Source of the DNA: Papillibacter cinnamivorans DSM 12816
GTDB lineage: Bacteria; Bacillota; Clostridia; Oscillospirales; Oscillospiraceae
Length of the DNA: 64,000 bases
Assembly (NCBI RefSeq): GCF_900176335.1
Contig: NZ_FWXW01000008.1
Span: forward strand, 1 to 64,000
Reading direction: 5' to 3'
Shown here: in pieces, positions 7,421 through 14,678 of the stretch
Layout of the letters: each line of letters begins with the position of its first letter
Position numbering within the stretch: position 1 is the stretch's first letter
Notes under the pieces: generated by a model
Databases searched by the model: none
What the model was told of the DNA's origin: nothing
Seen by the model: the letters and a program-made list of their open reading frames with translations, nothing else
Program-made: the position numbers and the translations under genes

Positions 7421-8710
7421 ATGTGGCAAGAATTGTATAAAAAGAAGAAAATTTCGGCAGATGAAGCGGTTTCCTTGATAAAAAACGGCGATCGGGTCAG
7501 CATCGGCGAAAATGTGGACGTGGCCCCCACCCTGGTGGAAGCCATGCTCCGGAATAAGGACCGGTATCGTGATGTGGAAATCGTCCACATGCTGCCCATC
7601 GGTCCCCAGGAGTACCTGGAACCCGGCATGGAAACCCATTTCAAACACCACACCATGTTCTGCGGCGCAGCCAATCGGGCCGCCGTGAACTGCGGTTTCG
7701 CCGACTATACTCCGTCTTTCTATTACAACCAAGGCTCCATCACGAAAAATGAACTCCGGGCGGACGTCCTTTTTGTTCAGCTCACTCCGCCGGATAAAAA
7801 CGGGTACTGCAGCTTCGGCACTTCCGCCTCCGTGAAGCGGGAAGCCATGGAGAGTGCGAAGATCGTCATAGCGGAGCTCAACGACCAGATGCCCTATACT
7901 TACGGCTCTTTCGTCCATATCTCCGACCTGGATTATATCGTGGAATCCTCGAGGCCCATCACCGAATTTCCTCCCGCGCCGGCGGGCGAGGTAGAAATGC
8001 AGATCGGCGAGATCTGCGCCTCCCTCATCGATGACGGCTCCACCCTTCAGGTGGGCATCGGCGCGGTGCCCGAGGCGGCGCTGAAAATGCTCCGGGGCAA
8101 GCGCGATCTGGGTGTCCACACCGAGCTTCTGGGCGACGGGCTCATCGATCTCATGGAAGCCGGCGTCGTCAACAATAAAAAGAAGAGCTTAAATCCCGGC
8201 AAATGCATCACCACCCTGTATATGGGCACAAAGAAGCTCTACGACTACATCGATCGCAATCCCGCCTTCGAGGTCCTCCCCGTGGCCTATACCAACGATC
8301 CCCGGGTCATCGCCCAGAACGACAGGATGATCTCCATCAACGCCTGCCTCCAGATCGACCTTCTGGGCCAGGTGAACTCCGAGACCATCAACGGCAAACA
8401 GTACTCCGGCATCGGCGGCCAGGTGGACTTCGTCCGGGGCGCCACCATGTCCAGGGGCGGCAAATCCATCCTGGCGGTAAACTCCACCACGGCGGGAGGC
8501 AAAAAGTCCAAGATCGTCCCCTTCCTGGCTCCCGGCACCGTGGTTACTACCTCCCGCACCGACGTGGACTACGTGGTCACCGAGTACGGCTACGCAAGAC
8601 TCAAGGGCAAGAGCATCCGGGAGCGGGCAAAAGCGCTGATCTCCATCGCCCACCCTAATTTCCGCGCGGAGCTCACCGAGGCGTTTGAAAAGGCGTTTTT
8701 TAAGCTGTAA
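7421..8710 (+). CDS. Acetyl-CoA hydrolase/transferase family CoA-transferase (first copy)
   Basis: About 429 residues from ATG 7421, chosen because AAAGGAGA lies 6 bp before it (MWQELYKKKKISADEAV). The family exchanges CoA between acetyl-CoA and acids such as 4-hydroxybutyrate or butyrate. The conserved GIGAVPEAAL, HTELLGDGL and GIGGQVDFVRGA stretches are present; Glu235 in HTELLGDG is the likely covalent catalytic residue by analogy with AbfT/Cat-type enzymes. It closely resembles the next gene, so the pair arose by duplication. The acid substrate cannot be read from the sequence. Annotations such as 4-hydroxybutyrate CoA-transferase or butyryl-CoA:acetate CoA-transferase are both possible. 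Confidence 0.85.
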   Translation: MWQELYKKKKISADEAVSLIKNGDRVSIGENVDVAPTLVEAMLRNKDRYRDVEIVHMLPIGPQEYLEPGMETHFKHHTMFCGAANRAAVNCGFADYTPSFYYNQGSITKNELRADVLFVQLTPPDKNGYCSFGTSASVKREAMESAKIVIAELNDQMPYTYGSFVHISDLDYIVESSRPITEFPPAPAGEVEMQIGEICASLIDDGSTLQVGIGAVPEAALKMLRGKRDLGVHTELLGDGLIDLMEAGVVNNKKKSLNPGKCITTLYMGTKKLYDYIDRNPAFEVLPVAYTNDPRVIAQNDRMISINACLQIDLLGQVNSETINGKQYSGIGGQVDFVRGATMSRGGKSILAVNSTTAGGKKSKIVPFLAPGTVVTTSRTDVDYVVTEYGYARLKGKSIRERAKALISIAHPNFRAELTEAFEKAFFKL

Positions 8711-8751
8711 TTTCCGGAAACACTTCAAAATCACAAAAAGGAGAAGCGGCT

Positions 8752-10038
8752 ATGTGGAAAGAGCAGTATAACCAGAAAAAAGTGACCGCGGAGGAAGCAA
8801 TCTCCCATATCAAATCCGGCGATACCGTGGCCGTCGGCGGCCCGGGGCACGCTCCCCTGCTGCTGGTGGACACCCTGGTAAAGCACAAGGACGATTTCAG
8901 GGACGTCACCCTCTACCAGATGGACCCCCGGGAGCCCATTGGATACCTGGCGCCGGGGATGGAAGGCCATATCCATCACGTCACCTCCTTCTGCTCGGCA
9001 AACAACCGCGGCGCGGTGGCCTCCGGGCAGGCGGACTTCATCCCCTGCTTTTATATGGACAAGCCCGAGCTGATGCGCTCGGAGATTCGGCCGGACGTGG
9101 CCTTCATCCATGTGACCCCTCCCGACCGGGACGGGTACTGCAGCTACGGGGCTATCGTCTCCTTCATCCCCGGGCTTGTGGAAAGCGCCAAATACGTCAT
9201 CGCGGAGGTCAACGACCAGCTGCCCTACACTTACGGCAGCTCCATCCACGTCTCCGAGATCGGCTGCCTGGTAGAGGTCTCCCGCCCGGCCTATACCGTG
9301 GCTCCCCCCGTCATCGGGGAAGCGGAGTGCCAGATCGGCGAGATCTGCGCCTCCCTCATCGAGGACGGCTCCACCCTGCAGATCGGCATCGGCGCGGTGC
9401 CCGAGGCGGCCCTGAAAATGCTCCGGGGCAAGCGGGATCTGGGCGTGCACACCGAACTTCTGGGCGAGGGCCTTGTGGAGCTCATGGAGCTGGGCGTCGT
9501 CACCAACAAGAAAAAGACCTATAACCCCGGCAAGTGCACCGCCACCATCTATCTGGGCTCCCAGAAGCTCTACGACTACCTGGACCACAATCCCAGGTTC
9601 GAAGTGCTCCCGGTGAACTACACCAACGACCCCAGGGTCATCTGCCGGCACGAGAAGATGGTCTCCATTAACGCCTGCATCCAGGTGGACCTTCTGGGCC
9701 AGGTGAACTCCGAGGGCATAAACGGCAAGCAGTTTTCGGGCATCGGCGGCCAGGTGGATTTCATCCGTGGCGCCGCCATGTCTCCCGGCGGCAAATCCAT
9801 TCTCGCCTTCAACTCGGTGACCAACAAGGGCATCTCCAAAATCGTCCCCACCCTGCCCCCCGGCACCGCGGTCACCACTTCGAGAACCGACGTGGACTAT
9901 CTTGTCACCGAGTACGGGTACGCCAGGCTCAAGGGAAAGAGCATCCGGGATCGGGCGAAGGCCCTCATCTCTATCGCTCACCCCGATTCCCGCGCCCAGC
10001 TTACCGAGGAGTTTGAAAAGATTTTCTTCAAGCTGTAA
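8752..10038 (+). CDS. Acetyl-CoA hydrolase/transferase family CoA-transferase (second copy)
   Basis: 428 residues with ribosome binding site AAAAAGGAG, 41 bp after its paralogue. The same motifs are present: GIGAVPEAALKML, HTELLGEG with the likely catalytic Glu235, and GIGGQVDFIRGA. The two copies are nearly identical through the central and C-terminal parts but differ in the first 200 residues (VGGPGHAPLLLVD here against IGENVDVAPTLVE), the region lining the acyl site. Different acid specificity within one operon, or a heteromeric enzyme, are both possible. A GC-rich hairpin follows at 10071-10099. Confidence 0.85.
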   Translation: MWKEQYNQKKVTAEEAISHIKSGDTVAVGGPGHAPLLLVDTLVKHKDDFRDVTLYQMDPREPIGYLAPGMEGHIHHVTSFCSANNRGAVASGQADFIPCFYMDKPELMRSEIRPDVAFIHVTPPDRDGYCSYGAIVSFIPGLVESAKYVIAEVNDQLPYTYGSSIHVSEIGCLVEVSRPAYTVAPPVIGEAECQIGEICASLIEDGSTLQIGIGAVPEAALKMLRGKRDLGVHTELLGEGLVELMELGVVTNKKKTYNPGKCTATIYLGSQKLYDYLDHNPRFEVLPVNYTNDPRVICRHEKMVSINACIQVDLLGQVNSEGINGKQFSGIGGQVDFIRGAAMSPGGKSILAFNSVTNKGISKIVPTLPPGTAVTTSRTDVDYLVTEYGYARLKGKSIRDRAKALISIAHPDSRAQLTEEFEKIFFKL

Positions 10039-10070
10039 TCCGGAGCCGATTTTTATAAAACGAACAACGC

Positions 10071-10099
10071 CGGGGGAAGGAGCGCCGCTTCTTCCCCCG
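10071..10099 (+). terminator. Possible terminator after the CoA-transferase pair
   Basis: CGGGGGAAG (10071-10079) pairs with CTTCCCCCG (10091-10099). The following tract is only moderately T-rich, so the strength is uncertain. Confidence 0.5.
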
Positions 10100-10310
10100 C
10101 TTTCCCCTTTCGGCGCGAAAGAGGATTGTCCCCCGCTCCGCTTTGCACCTTCCCGCGGCGGATCCGGCCGATTCGTTTTCCTCTGCCGGGCAGGAGAATT
10201 TGCTCTTGACTTGACCACAAAAGCTGGTATAATAAATTTTGCTGTATCGCCGCCCCCCGGCATTCAAACGGCAAAATAACCGAATACGCAGCACTCACTC
10301 AAGCAATCAT

Positions 10311-10403
10311 GGAGATGTCGCCTAGATTGGTCGAGGGCGCGCGACTGGAAATCGCGTAGGCCGCAAAACGGTCTCGAGAGTTCGAATCTCTCCATCTCCG
10401 CCA
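10311..10403 (+). tRNA. tRNA-Ser (anticodon GGA)
   Basis: A 93-nt class II tRNA. The acceptor GGAGATG (10311-10317) pairs with CATCTCC (10393-10399), followed by discriminator G and an encoded CCA. The anticodon stem CGCGA/TCGCG holds loop CTGGAAA, giving anticodon GGA. A long variable arm and the GTTCGAATC T-loop are present, as expected for tRNA-Ser. The AT-rich cassette beginning just downstream makes this a plausible integration point, though no duplicated tRNA end was found. Confidence 0.97.
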
Positions 10404-10410
10404 CTGAAAA

Positions 10411-10448
10411 TGCATGTGTTAGCATTGAAACTAGCACATGTATTTTCT
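10411..10448 (+). terminator. Terminator of the tRNA-Ser gene
   Basis: CATGTGTTAG (10413-10422) pairs with CTAGCACATG (10431-10440), extendable by two pairs, followed by TATTTTCTTTTT. Confidence 0.8.
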
Positions 10449-10519
10449 TTTTATCTTAAATGTTTATACTACACTTGATTTGACTATCCATAATGATTAA
10501 ATGAGGAGCTTAGGAACGA

Positions 10520-10906
10520 ATGAATGCTGTGATTAAAGAATTGATAGACGCTGCCGACAAAGCGATAAAAGAGGAACGGTTTGATGCGTTAATGGATTTT
10601 TATACTGAGGATGCGGTGCTTGTTGTCAAACCCGGTCTGGAAGCAAGAGGGAAAGAAGCAATTAAGCAAGCCTTTATAAAAATCGCTGCTTACTTTAAAA
10701 ACAGCGTAATCCCCACACAAGGGAAAATGCTTATGATTGAGGCTGGCGATACGGTTTTGGTTATGTCCCAGACCCTGTTGGAGTCTGATAATAAAAACGA
10801 ATCGGAATTCAGCATGGATCGACGCGCAACTTATATCTACCGAAATATTGATGGGAAGTGGCTGTGCGCAATAGACAATTCATATGGAACTTCCCTGCTT
10901 GATTAA
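10520..10906 (+). CDS. NTF2-like (SnoaL/DUF4440-type) small protein
   Basis: 128 residues with the pattern of a cone-shaped NTF2-like domain: an N-terminal helix ([24 protein letters not shown]), then [11 protein letters not shown] and a C-terminal beta section ending [17 protein letters not shown]. Members include isomerases, dehydratases and many binding proteins of unknown role, so no reaction can be named. It is AT-rich and lies alone between the tRNA terminator and the strong hairpin at 10946-10988, so it is probably a single-gene unit and the first gene of the acquired stretch. Confidence 0.7.
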   Translation: MNAVIKELIDAADKAIKEERFDALMDFYTEDAVLVVKPGLEARGKEAIKQAFIKIAAYFKNSVIPTQGKMLMIEAGDTVLVMSQTLLESDNKNESEFSMDRRATYIYRNIDGKWLCAIDNSYGTSLLD

Positions 10907-10945
10907 AACTTTAACAATCAAGGGATATCGAAGGTCATGACACAT

Positions 10946-10988
10946 CCCAAAAAGAGCGAGCAGGTTTACCCTGCTCGCTCTTTTTGGG
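10946..10988. terminator. Strong bidirectional terminator
   Basis: Perfect 19-bp arms 10946-10964 and 10970-10988 around loop TTTAC, with A and T runs inside the arms. A related hairpin with a GCAGG-TTTA loop closure occurs at 14579-14615, and in both places the repeated hairpin element follows at once. Confidence 0.9.
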
Positions 10989-11000
10989 TTCCGGCGGCTT

Positions 11001-11037
11001 CGCCGTCTCCACCCGGTTTGATTTTATCGCGACGGCG
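11001..11037 (+). repeat. Structured repeat element, copy 1
   Basis: CGCCGTC (11001-11007) and GACGGCG (11031-11037) form a 7-bp stem around a loop containing CCCGGTTTGATTTTATCGC. The same loop with a matching stem recurs at 12841-12877 and 14630-14668. Confidence 0.7.
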
Positions 11038-11125
11038 AATATCAATGTATATACATTTTATACAATTGTATTTTTTTATTGACTTTTTGGATGCGTTGTA
11101 ATAAGCTTGACTTGAGGTGATATTT

Positions 11126-11563
11126 ATGTCAATAGATCTTGATGCCTTAATACCTTTTGAAAGAATAAAAAATGAGCCGCAGCAAGTATTTGACTTGGTG
11201 GACAAGTGTGGGCAAGTAATATTGTTGAAAAATAACGCTCCCGCGTATATCATTGTTAAACCCGAAATGGTATTGGGTTTTCAGCAACAAGCTGCAATAC
11301 CAACCATAACCAACAAGCACAAATCTTCCGCATATACGCTTCAAGAAGCTATGAAACTCGTGTTACTTGAAACCGAAGGGAACCAACTACATGCGGCAGA
11401 ACTAGCGGATACAATATTTTTGAAAGGTTTATATTACAAAAAAAACGGCAGCAAAGCCGAATATAACCAAATCAGAGCAAGGTGCGGCCACTATCCCGAT
11501 ATGTTTGAAGCGCTTCCTGGGAATATCATCAGGCTGAAAATCAGCGGAAAATCCGTGCATTAG
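11126..11563 (+). CDS. Phd/YefM-like N-terminal domain fused to a HARE-HTH-like winged helix
   Basis: About 145 residues from ATG 11126, preceded by GAGGTG at 6 bp. Residues 1-50 (FERIKNEPQQVFDLVDKCGQ, VILLKNNAPAYIIVKPEM) look like the Phd/YefM antitoxin fold, which binds DNA and neutralises a toxin. Residues 70-140 (LQEAMKLVLLE, LHAAELADTIF, YNQIRARCGHYPDMFE) resemble the HARE-HTH winged helix often linked to DNA modification and restriction. It heads a three-gene AT-rich cassette with a GIY-YIG nuclease-like protein. A regulator or antitoxin for that cassette is inferred; I am unsure of the C-terminal call. Confidence 0.55.
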   Translation: MSIDLDALIPFERIKNEPQQVFDLVDKCGQVILLKNNAPAYIIVKPEMVLGFQQQAAIPTITNKHKSSAYTLQEAMKLVLLETEGNQLHAAELADTIFLKGLYYKKNGSKAEYNQIRARCGHYPDMFEALPGNIIRLKISGKSVH

Positions 11564-11601
11564 GAAAACTAATTATAAAAATATACTAATAATGATAGGT
11601 G

Positions 11602-11832
11602 ATGGAACAAATGAGAGGTAAGAGAATATTCACCGAAAAAGAAGCGGCTGAAATCAGAGTACTAATCAAGCAAAAACAACATGAACCAGATAAGCAGAAA
11701 GCGATAAGAGACAAAATCAGACGACGCGGTTTTTACTATAATGATTTTCGGCCCAACCGGAATGACGGCGGTTATACTGTCGAAGATTTCAATGAATTAA
11801 TCGATACTGGTGAAATTCAGATCGTCGATTAG
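11602..11832 (+). CDS. Small charged protein of the GIY-YIG cassette
   Basis: About 76 residues from ATG 11602 (GATAGGTG upstream). It is strongly charged and helical (TEKEAAEIRVLIKQKQ, KAIRDKIRRRGFYYNDF) with a C-terminal YTVEDFNELIDTGEIQIVD. I do not recognise the family. It lies 38 bp after the Phd/HARE-like gene and 36 bp before the nuclease-like gene, in one probable operon, and has the size and charge of an accessory or antitoxin protein. Confidence 0.55.
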   Translation: MEQMRGKRIFTEKEAAEIRVLIKQKQHEPDKQKAIRDKIRRRGFYYNDFRPNRNDGGYTVEDFNELIDTGEIQIVD

Positions 11833-11868
11833 GACGTATCATACATTTTTCTATTGGGAGGAGTTATG

Positions 11869-12708
11869 ATGGAGCTAGATTATATATGTCCTTTCCCAAA
11901 CAGGTGGAACGAAATATATGAAAATTTGTGCAGAGCCTACGAAAACATAACGGGAATAATACTTCCAAAAACCGTTGTTGAGATCAGCAATGCCGGTGGA
12001 CCGCCGACCCCACTCATTTTAGCCGGCTGGGCGTTTACCAATGACGAGGATAAGAAGGATCGGTGGCAGGAAACACTTCATTGGGCTGAGAAACACAAAC
12101 TCCTCCATTTAACAAATGTTGAAGAGAGCGACAGATGTTATTCTTCCGGGCATACACGCGGCGGAGGAATCTGTTTCGGTGAATACTGCGCATATACCAA
12201 CGATATCATAGACCAATATAAGCTTTCCGATTATGTCACTTTAAATCAGTACATTTCCGACCCGGCGAGAGTAACGGCCAGACTGCCAGATACAAATGGT
12301 GTATATTTTGTAATCTTCCCTTATGAATGGCCTGAAGGTATGTTTGTCAATCCGGGCACCGGTGGCCATTTCAAAGGCAAAAATCCTAATGTGCCGATAG
12401 AGGAACTTTGGAGGAATTGGGTCGAAGAAGCGGATATTCTATATATAGGCAAAGCAGGAGGCACATCGGTAAACGGGATCCCATCAGATGCGACCTTAAA
12501 GGAAAGGATCGTTGCGCTGCTTCGGTTTGGAAACGGAAAAAACGTCGGCCACTGGGGCGGCCGATATCTGTGGCAGCATGAAAGCAGCCCGGATTTTCGA
12601 GTCTACTGGTATGCATGTGCGGATGAAAATCCCGTCGAACTTGAACAAAAACTGCTCAATGAATTTAAAAGAGTATGCTTAAAGAGACCTTTTGCAAATC
12701 TCAAGTAA
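11869..12708 (+). CDS. GIY-YIG nuclease-like protein with an unknown N-terminal domain
   Basis: 279 residues from ATG 11869, chosen because GGGAGGAG lies 5 bp upstream. The C-terminal half carries all marks of a GIY-YIG nuclease: GVYFVIF (144-150), ILYIGKAGG (190-198), LKERI with the catalytic Arg213, an acidic VELEQKLL with the metal Glu near 259, and a terminal Asn in PFANLK. The first 130 residues (CPFPNRWNEIYENL, PTPLILAGWAFTNDEDKKDRW, GGGICFGEYCAY) form a domain I do not know. The association with a Phd/HARE-HTH-like protein beside a tRNA suggests a restriction or toxin-antitoxin-like defence role, which is inference. Confidence 0.65.
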   Translation: MELDYICPFPNRWNEIYENLCRAYENITGIILPKTVVEISNAGGPPTPLILAGWAFTNDEDKKDRWQETLHWAEKHKLLHLTNVEESDRCYSSGHTRGGGICFGEYCAYTNDIIDQYKLSDYVTLNQYISDPARVTARLPDTNGVYFVIFPYEWPEGMFVNPGTGGHFKGKNPNVPIEELWRNWVEEADILYIGKAGGTSVNGIPSDATLKERIVALLRFGNGKNVGHWGGRYLWQHESSPDFRVYWYACADENPVELEQKLLNEFKRVCLKRPFANLK

Positions 12709-12778
12709 AGAGAAACTTAGTCAAGGAGCAATCTTCGGATTACTCCATTTTCATGCCCATTTTCAAGGAGGGGGCGGT

Positions 12779-12826
12779 ATGGCGATGTCCGATTGGATCC
12801 CGAAGATACCAACAGATGCCCGGTAG
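12779..12826 (+). other. Fifteen-codon reading frame with strong ribosome binding site
   Basis: AAGGAGGGGG precedes ATG 12779, which opens MAMSDWIPKIPTDAR then TAG. It looks like the truncated beginning of a once longer gene, cut where the repeat element at 12841 was placed. The homology is not established. Confidence 0.25.
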
Positions 12827-12840
12827 TTTTTGACTTCTCA

Positions 12841-12877
12841 CGCCGTCTCCCCCCGGTTTGATTTTATCGCGACGGCG
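12841..12877 (+). repeat. Structured repeat element, copy 2
   Basis: Stem CGCCGTC/GACGGCG (12841-12847, 12871-12877) with the same CCCGGTTTGATTTT loop as copy 1. Here no terminator hairpin precedes it. Confidence 0.7.
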
Positions 12878-12983
12878 GAAGTGAACCTCAAACTATAAAG
12901 CTCTCACTTCATCTTTGGCTGTACATATTATATAGCAGCACAGGATCCTTCAAAATCGAATGCGGCAATGGGAGATGAAATAC

Positions 12984-13550
12984 GTGCAAACCTTTAAAAG
13001 CTGCTCCGCTCCGAGCGTTTTTCCAAATCCGATCACGCAGGTTGCCGACATGCCCTATGCCCTGTATCTGTCGCTTCAGGGAAAATATTTCGTAGGGTAT
13101 GCCCCCGACGTGCAATTTGCTAAAAATAAATACGGATGGGCGGGACTGGTGAATCCCCCTCATTCCGGCGTGAATCTTCATGTCTATGTGTGGACGGTCA
13201 CCAATTTCGGCGCGTCTCCGCTGATTGCGGAAATTTGGTTCAACGCCGGTACGCCGGAGGGCGCGGCGGTATCCGAGTATATGTCGCCGGCCAACACCGC
13301 CCTCTGTCCCCTGCCGGAGCCAAGGGTGCAAATCCTTCAGGCGAACAATATCGGCGGCCCTCCCCCCGGCGGGGATCGGATCTCCGTCACAAAAGTCCCT
13401 TCCGAGGTTACGATCGTCGGCGCGGAAAACGGCGCATGGATCTTTCCGCCCGGCGGGTCCTTCAGCATTCTGTTATCCAACGCCGAGGCGTCCACTCTGT
13501 CGGGAATCGCAAACCTTGCTTTCGGATGGTGGGAAGAAGCAATCAAGTAA
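12984..13550 (+). CDS. DUF6143-like protein, first paralogue
   Basis: About 188 residues from GTG 12984, chosen because GGGAG lies 9 bp before it and the start then aligns with the next paralogue; ATG 12960 would add eight residues. Conserved blocks are FPNPITQV, LYLSLQGKYFVG, WAGLVNPPHSGVNLHVYVW, PANTALCPLPEPRV and IFPPGGSFSILL, ending FGWWEEAIK. This looks like DUF6143, a beta-rich family of unknown function in Firmicutes (name from memory). There is no signal peptide. The gene overlaps or adjoins nothing upstream and is 22 bp from its paralogue. Confidence 0.6.
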   Translation: MQTFKSCSAPSVFPNPITQVADMPYALYLSLQGKYFVGYAPDVQFAKNKYGWAGLVNPPHSGVNLHVYVWTVTNFGASPLIAEIWFNAGTPEGAAVSEYMSPANTALCPLPEPRVQILQANNIGGPPPGGDRISVTKVPSEVTIVGAENGAWIFPPGGSFSILLSNAEASTLSGIANLAFGWWEEAIK

Positions 13551-13572
13551 ATGAACAGGAGGTAATATAAAA

Positions 13573-14133
13573 ATGGAAAGCTGCAGGAAAAACGCCATAC
13601 TCCTACCCAATCCGATCACGCAGGTTGCCGGCATGCCCTATTCCCTGTACCTGTCGCTTCAGGGGAAGTATTTTTTAGGCTCCTCGGGAGATCTGACGTT
13701 CGGGAACGGCGCCAACGCCTGGGCCGGTTTATTCAACCCATGTAATTCCAGGGTCAATCTGCACGTGTATTCCTGGGAGGTAGCCAATACGGGTACGACG
13801 CCGGTCCGGGTGCGGATCTATTTCAATTCCTGCCCTCCCGGACAGGGGACACTGGTGGACGCGGTATACCCGGGCAACACAGCGCTGTGTCCGCCGCCGA
13901 GGCCGAGAATCAACCTGTATCGGGCGTCGGACGTTTCCGGCGAACCGGAGGGCGGGGTCAAGGTATTTGTAAGGAGAGCTCTGCCCGGAGTGACCGTGGG
14001 CGATGAAGAGGTGGGCAAATTCATCTTCCCGCCCGGAGGGTCCTTCCTGCTCTTCCTGTCCGATCCGGAGACGCCGGATGAGCCCGCCAGCGCGACCCTC
14101 GGCTTTTCCTGGTGGGAAGAAGCGATCAACTGA
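13573..14133 (+). CDS. DUF6143-like protein, second paralogue
   Basis: 186 residues with ribosome binding site AGGAGGTAAT. It repeats the blocks of the gene before it: LPNPITQVAGMPYSLYLSLQGKYF, WAGLFNPCNSRVNLHVYSW, PGNTALCPPPRPRI, FIFPPGGSFLLFLSD and a WWEEAIN end. The two genes form a tandem duplicate in one operon. The highly conserved Gly/Pro-rich surface motifs suggest a structural or binding protein; spore or envelope association is possible but not shown. It is followed by the 78-bp tandem repeats. Confidence 0.6.
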   Translation: MESCRKNAILLPNPITQVAGMPYSLYLSLQGKYFLGSSGDLTFGNGANAWAGLFNPCNSRVNLHVYSWEVANTGTTPVRVRIYFNSCPPGQGTLVDAVYPGNTALCPPPRPRINLYRASDVSGEPEGGVKVFVRRALPGVTVGDEEVGKFIFPPGGSFLLFLSDPETPDEPASATLGFSWWEEAIN

Positions 14134-14197
14134 AAAAGGCGGGCATAAAGCAGCGAATCCGGCGGTGCCAAACAGGGTGCCGCCGGTTGGTGTTCTT

Positions 14198-14431
14198 GCC
14201 TCCCTTGTCAAAGGGAGGGGGAGTGCCTCAGCGGTGGTAGGATTCCGAGGCGATTTACTCTTACCCTATAAGGGTGCCTCCCTTGTCAAAGGGAGGGGGA
14301 CCGCTTCAGCGGTGGTGAGATTCTGAGGCGGTTTGCTCTTGCCCCATAAGGGTGCCTCCCTTGTCAAAGGGAGGGGGACCGCTTCAGCGGTGGTGGGATT
14401 CCGAGGCGTGAAAGAACTTTTTTACGGAATC
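14198..14431. repeat. Three tandem 78-bp repeats
   Basis: Units begin GCCTCCCTTGTCAAAGGGAGG at 14198, 14276 and 14354, spaced by exactly 78 bp. Each contains a small palindrome and CAGCGGTGGT. Because 78 is a multiple of three the frames stay open, which makes false reading frames. No gene is supported here. Confidence 0.85.
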
Positions 14432-14620
14432 GTTTCCTGGTTTCTCCACAATCCCTCCGTCAGGCTTCGCCCGACACCTCCCTTTCACAAGGGAGGCTTT
14501 TCGCCTGAGGGCGAGATTATTCAAGGTAAAAGCCTTTTTTCCCGCCGGCTCAGCGGGTGGGTTTCTGCGTTACACAATAAAAAGAACGGGCAGGTTTAAC
14601 CTGCCTGTTCTTTTTATGTT
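14351..14620. repeat. Dispersed repeat element of about 270 bp, copy 1
   Basis: Begins GGGTGCCTCCCTTGTCAAAG, passes ATCCCTCCGTCAGGCTTCG and CAAGGGAGGCTT, then CGTTACACAA, and ends in a terminator hairpin. The same order recurs at 34297-34570. Only fragments are coding-like, so it is probably a non-coding mobile or structural repeat. Confidence 0.7.
14579..14615. terminator. Bidirectional terminator
   Basis: Arms 14579-14594 and 14600-14615 (AAAAAGAACGGGCAGG and its near complement) around TTTAA. It ends the DUF6143-like operon, and from the other side the minus-strand membrane protein genes. Confidence 0.85.
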
Positions 14621-14629
14621 CCCGGGGCT

Positions 14630-14668
14630 TTGCCGCTTCCGCCCGGTTTGATTTTCTCGCGGTGGCAA
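14630..14668 (+). repeat. Structured repeat element, copy 3 (changed stem)
   Basis: The loop CCCGGTTTGATTTT is kept. The stem TGCCGCT (14631-14637) still pairs with GGTGGCA (14661-14667), including a C-G to T-A change at the outer pair relative to copies 1 and 2. This points to selection on structure. Confidence 0.7.
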
Positions 14669-14678
14669 AGGCATGAGT

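Noticed and set aside
8731-10263. 510-residue minus-strand frame opposite the second CoA-transferase
   Set aside because: Shadow of a clearly conserved enzyme; its composition is that of the antisense of a GC-rich gene.
10311-12708. Integrated element bounded by a duplicated tRNA-Ser end
   Set aside because: The AT-rich cassette suggests integration, but no second copy of the tRNA 3' end was found in the window and no integrase lies nearby.
14198-14431. CRISPR array
   Set aside because: The 78-bp units are near-identical over their whole length with no unique spacers, and no cas genes are present.
14003-14599. Short plus-strand frames with repeated ASLVKGRG peptides
   Set aside because: They are translations of the 78-bp tandem repeat, which stays in frame by length. 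No ribosome binding site and no protein meaning.
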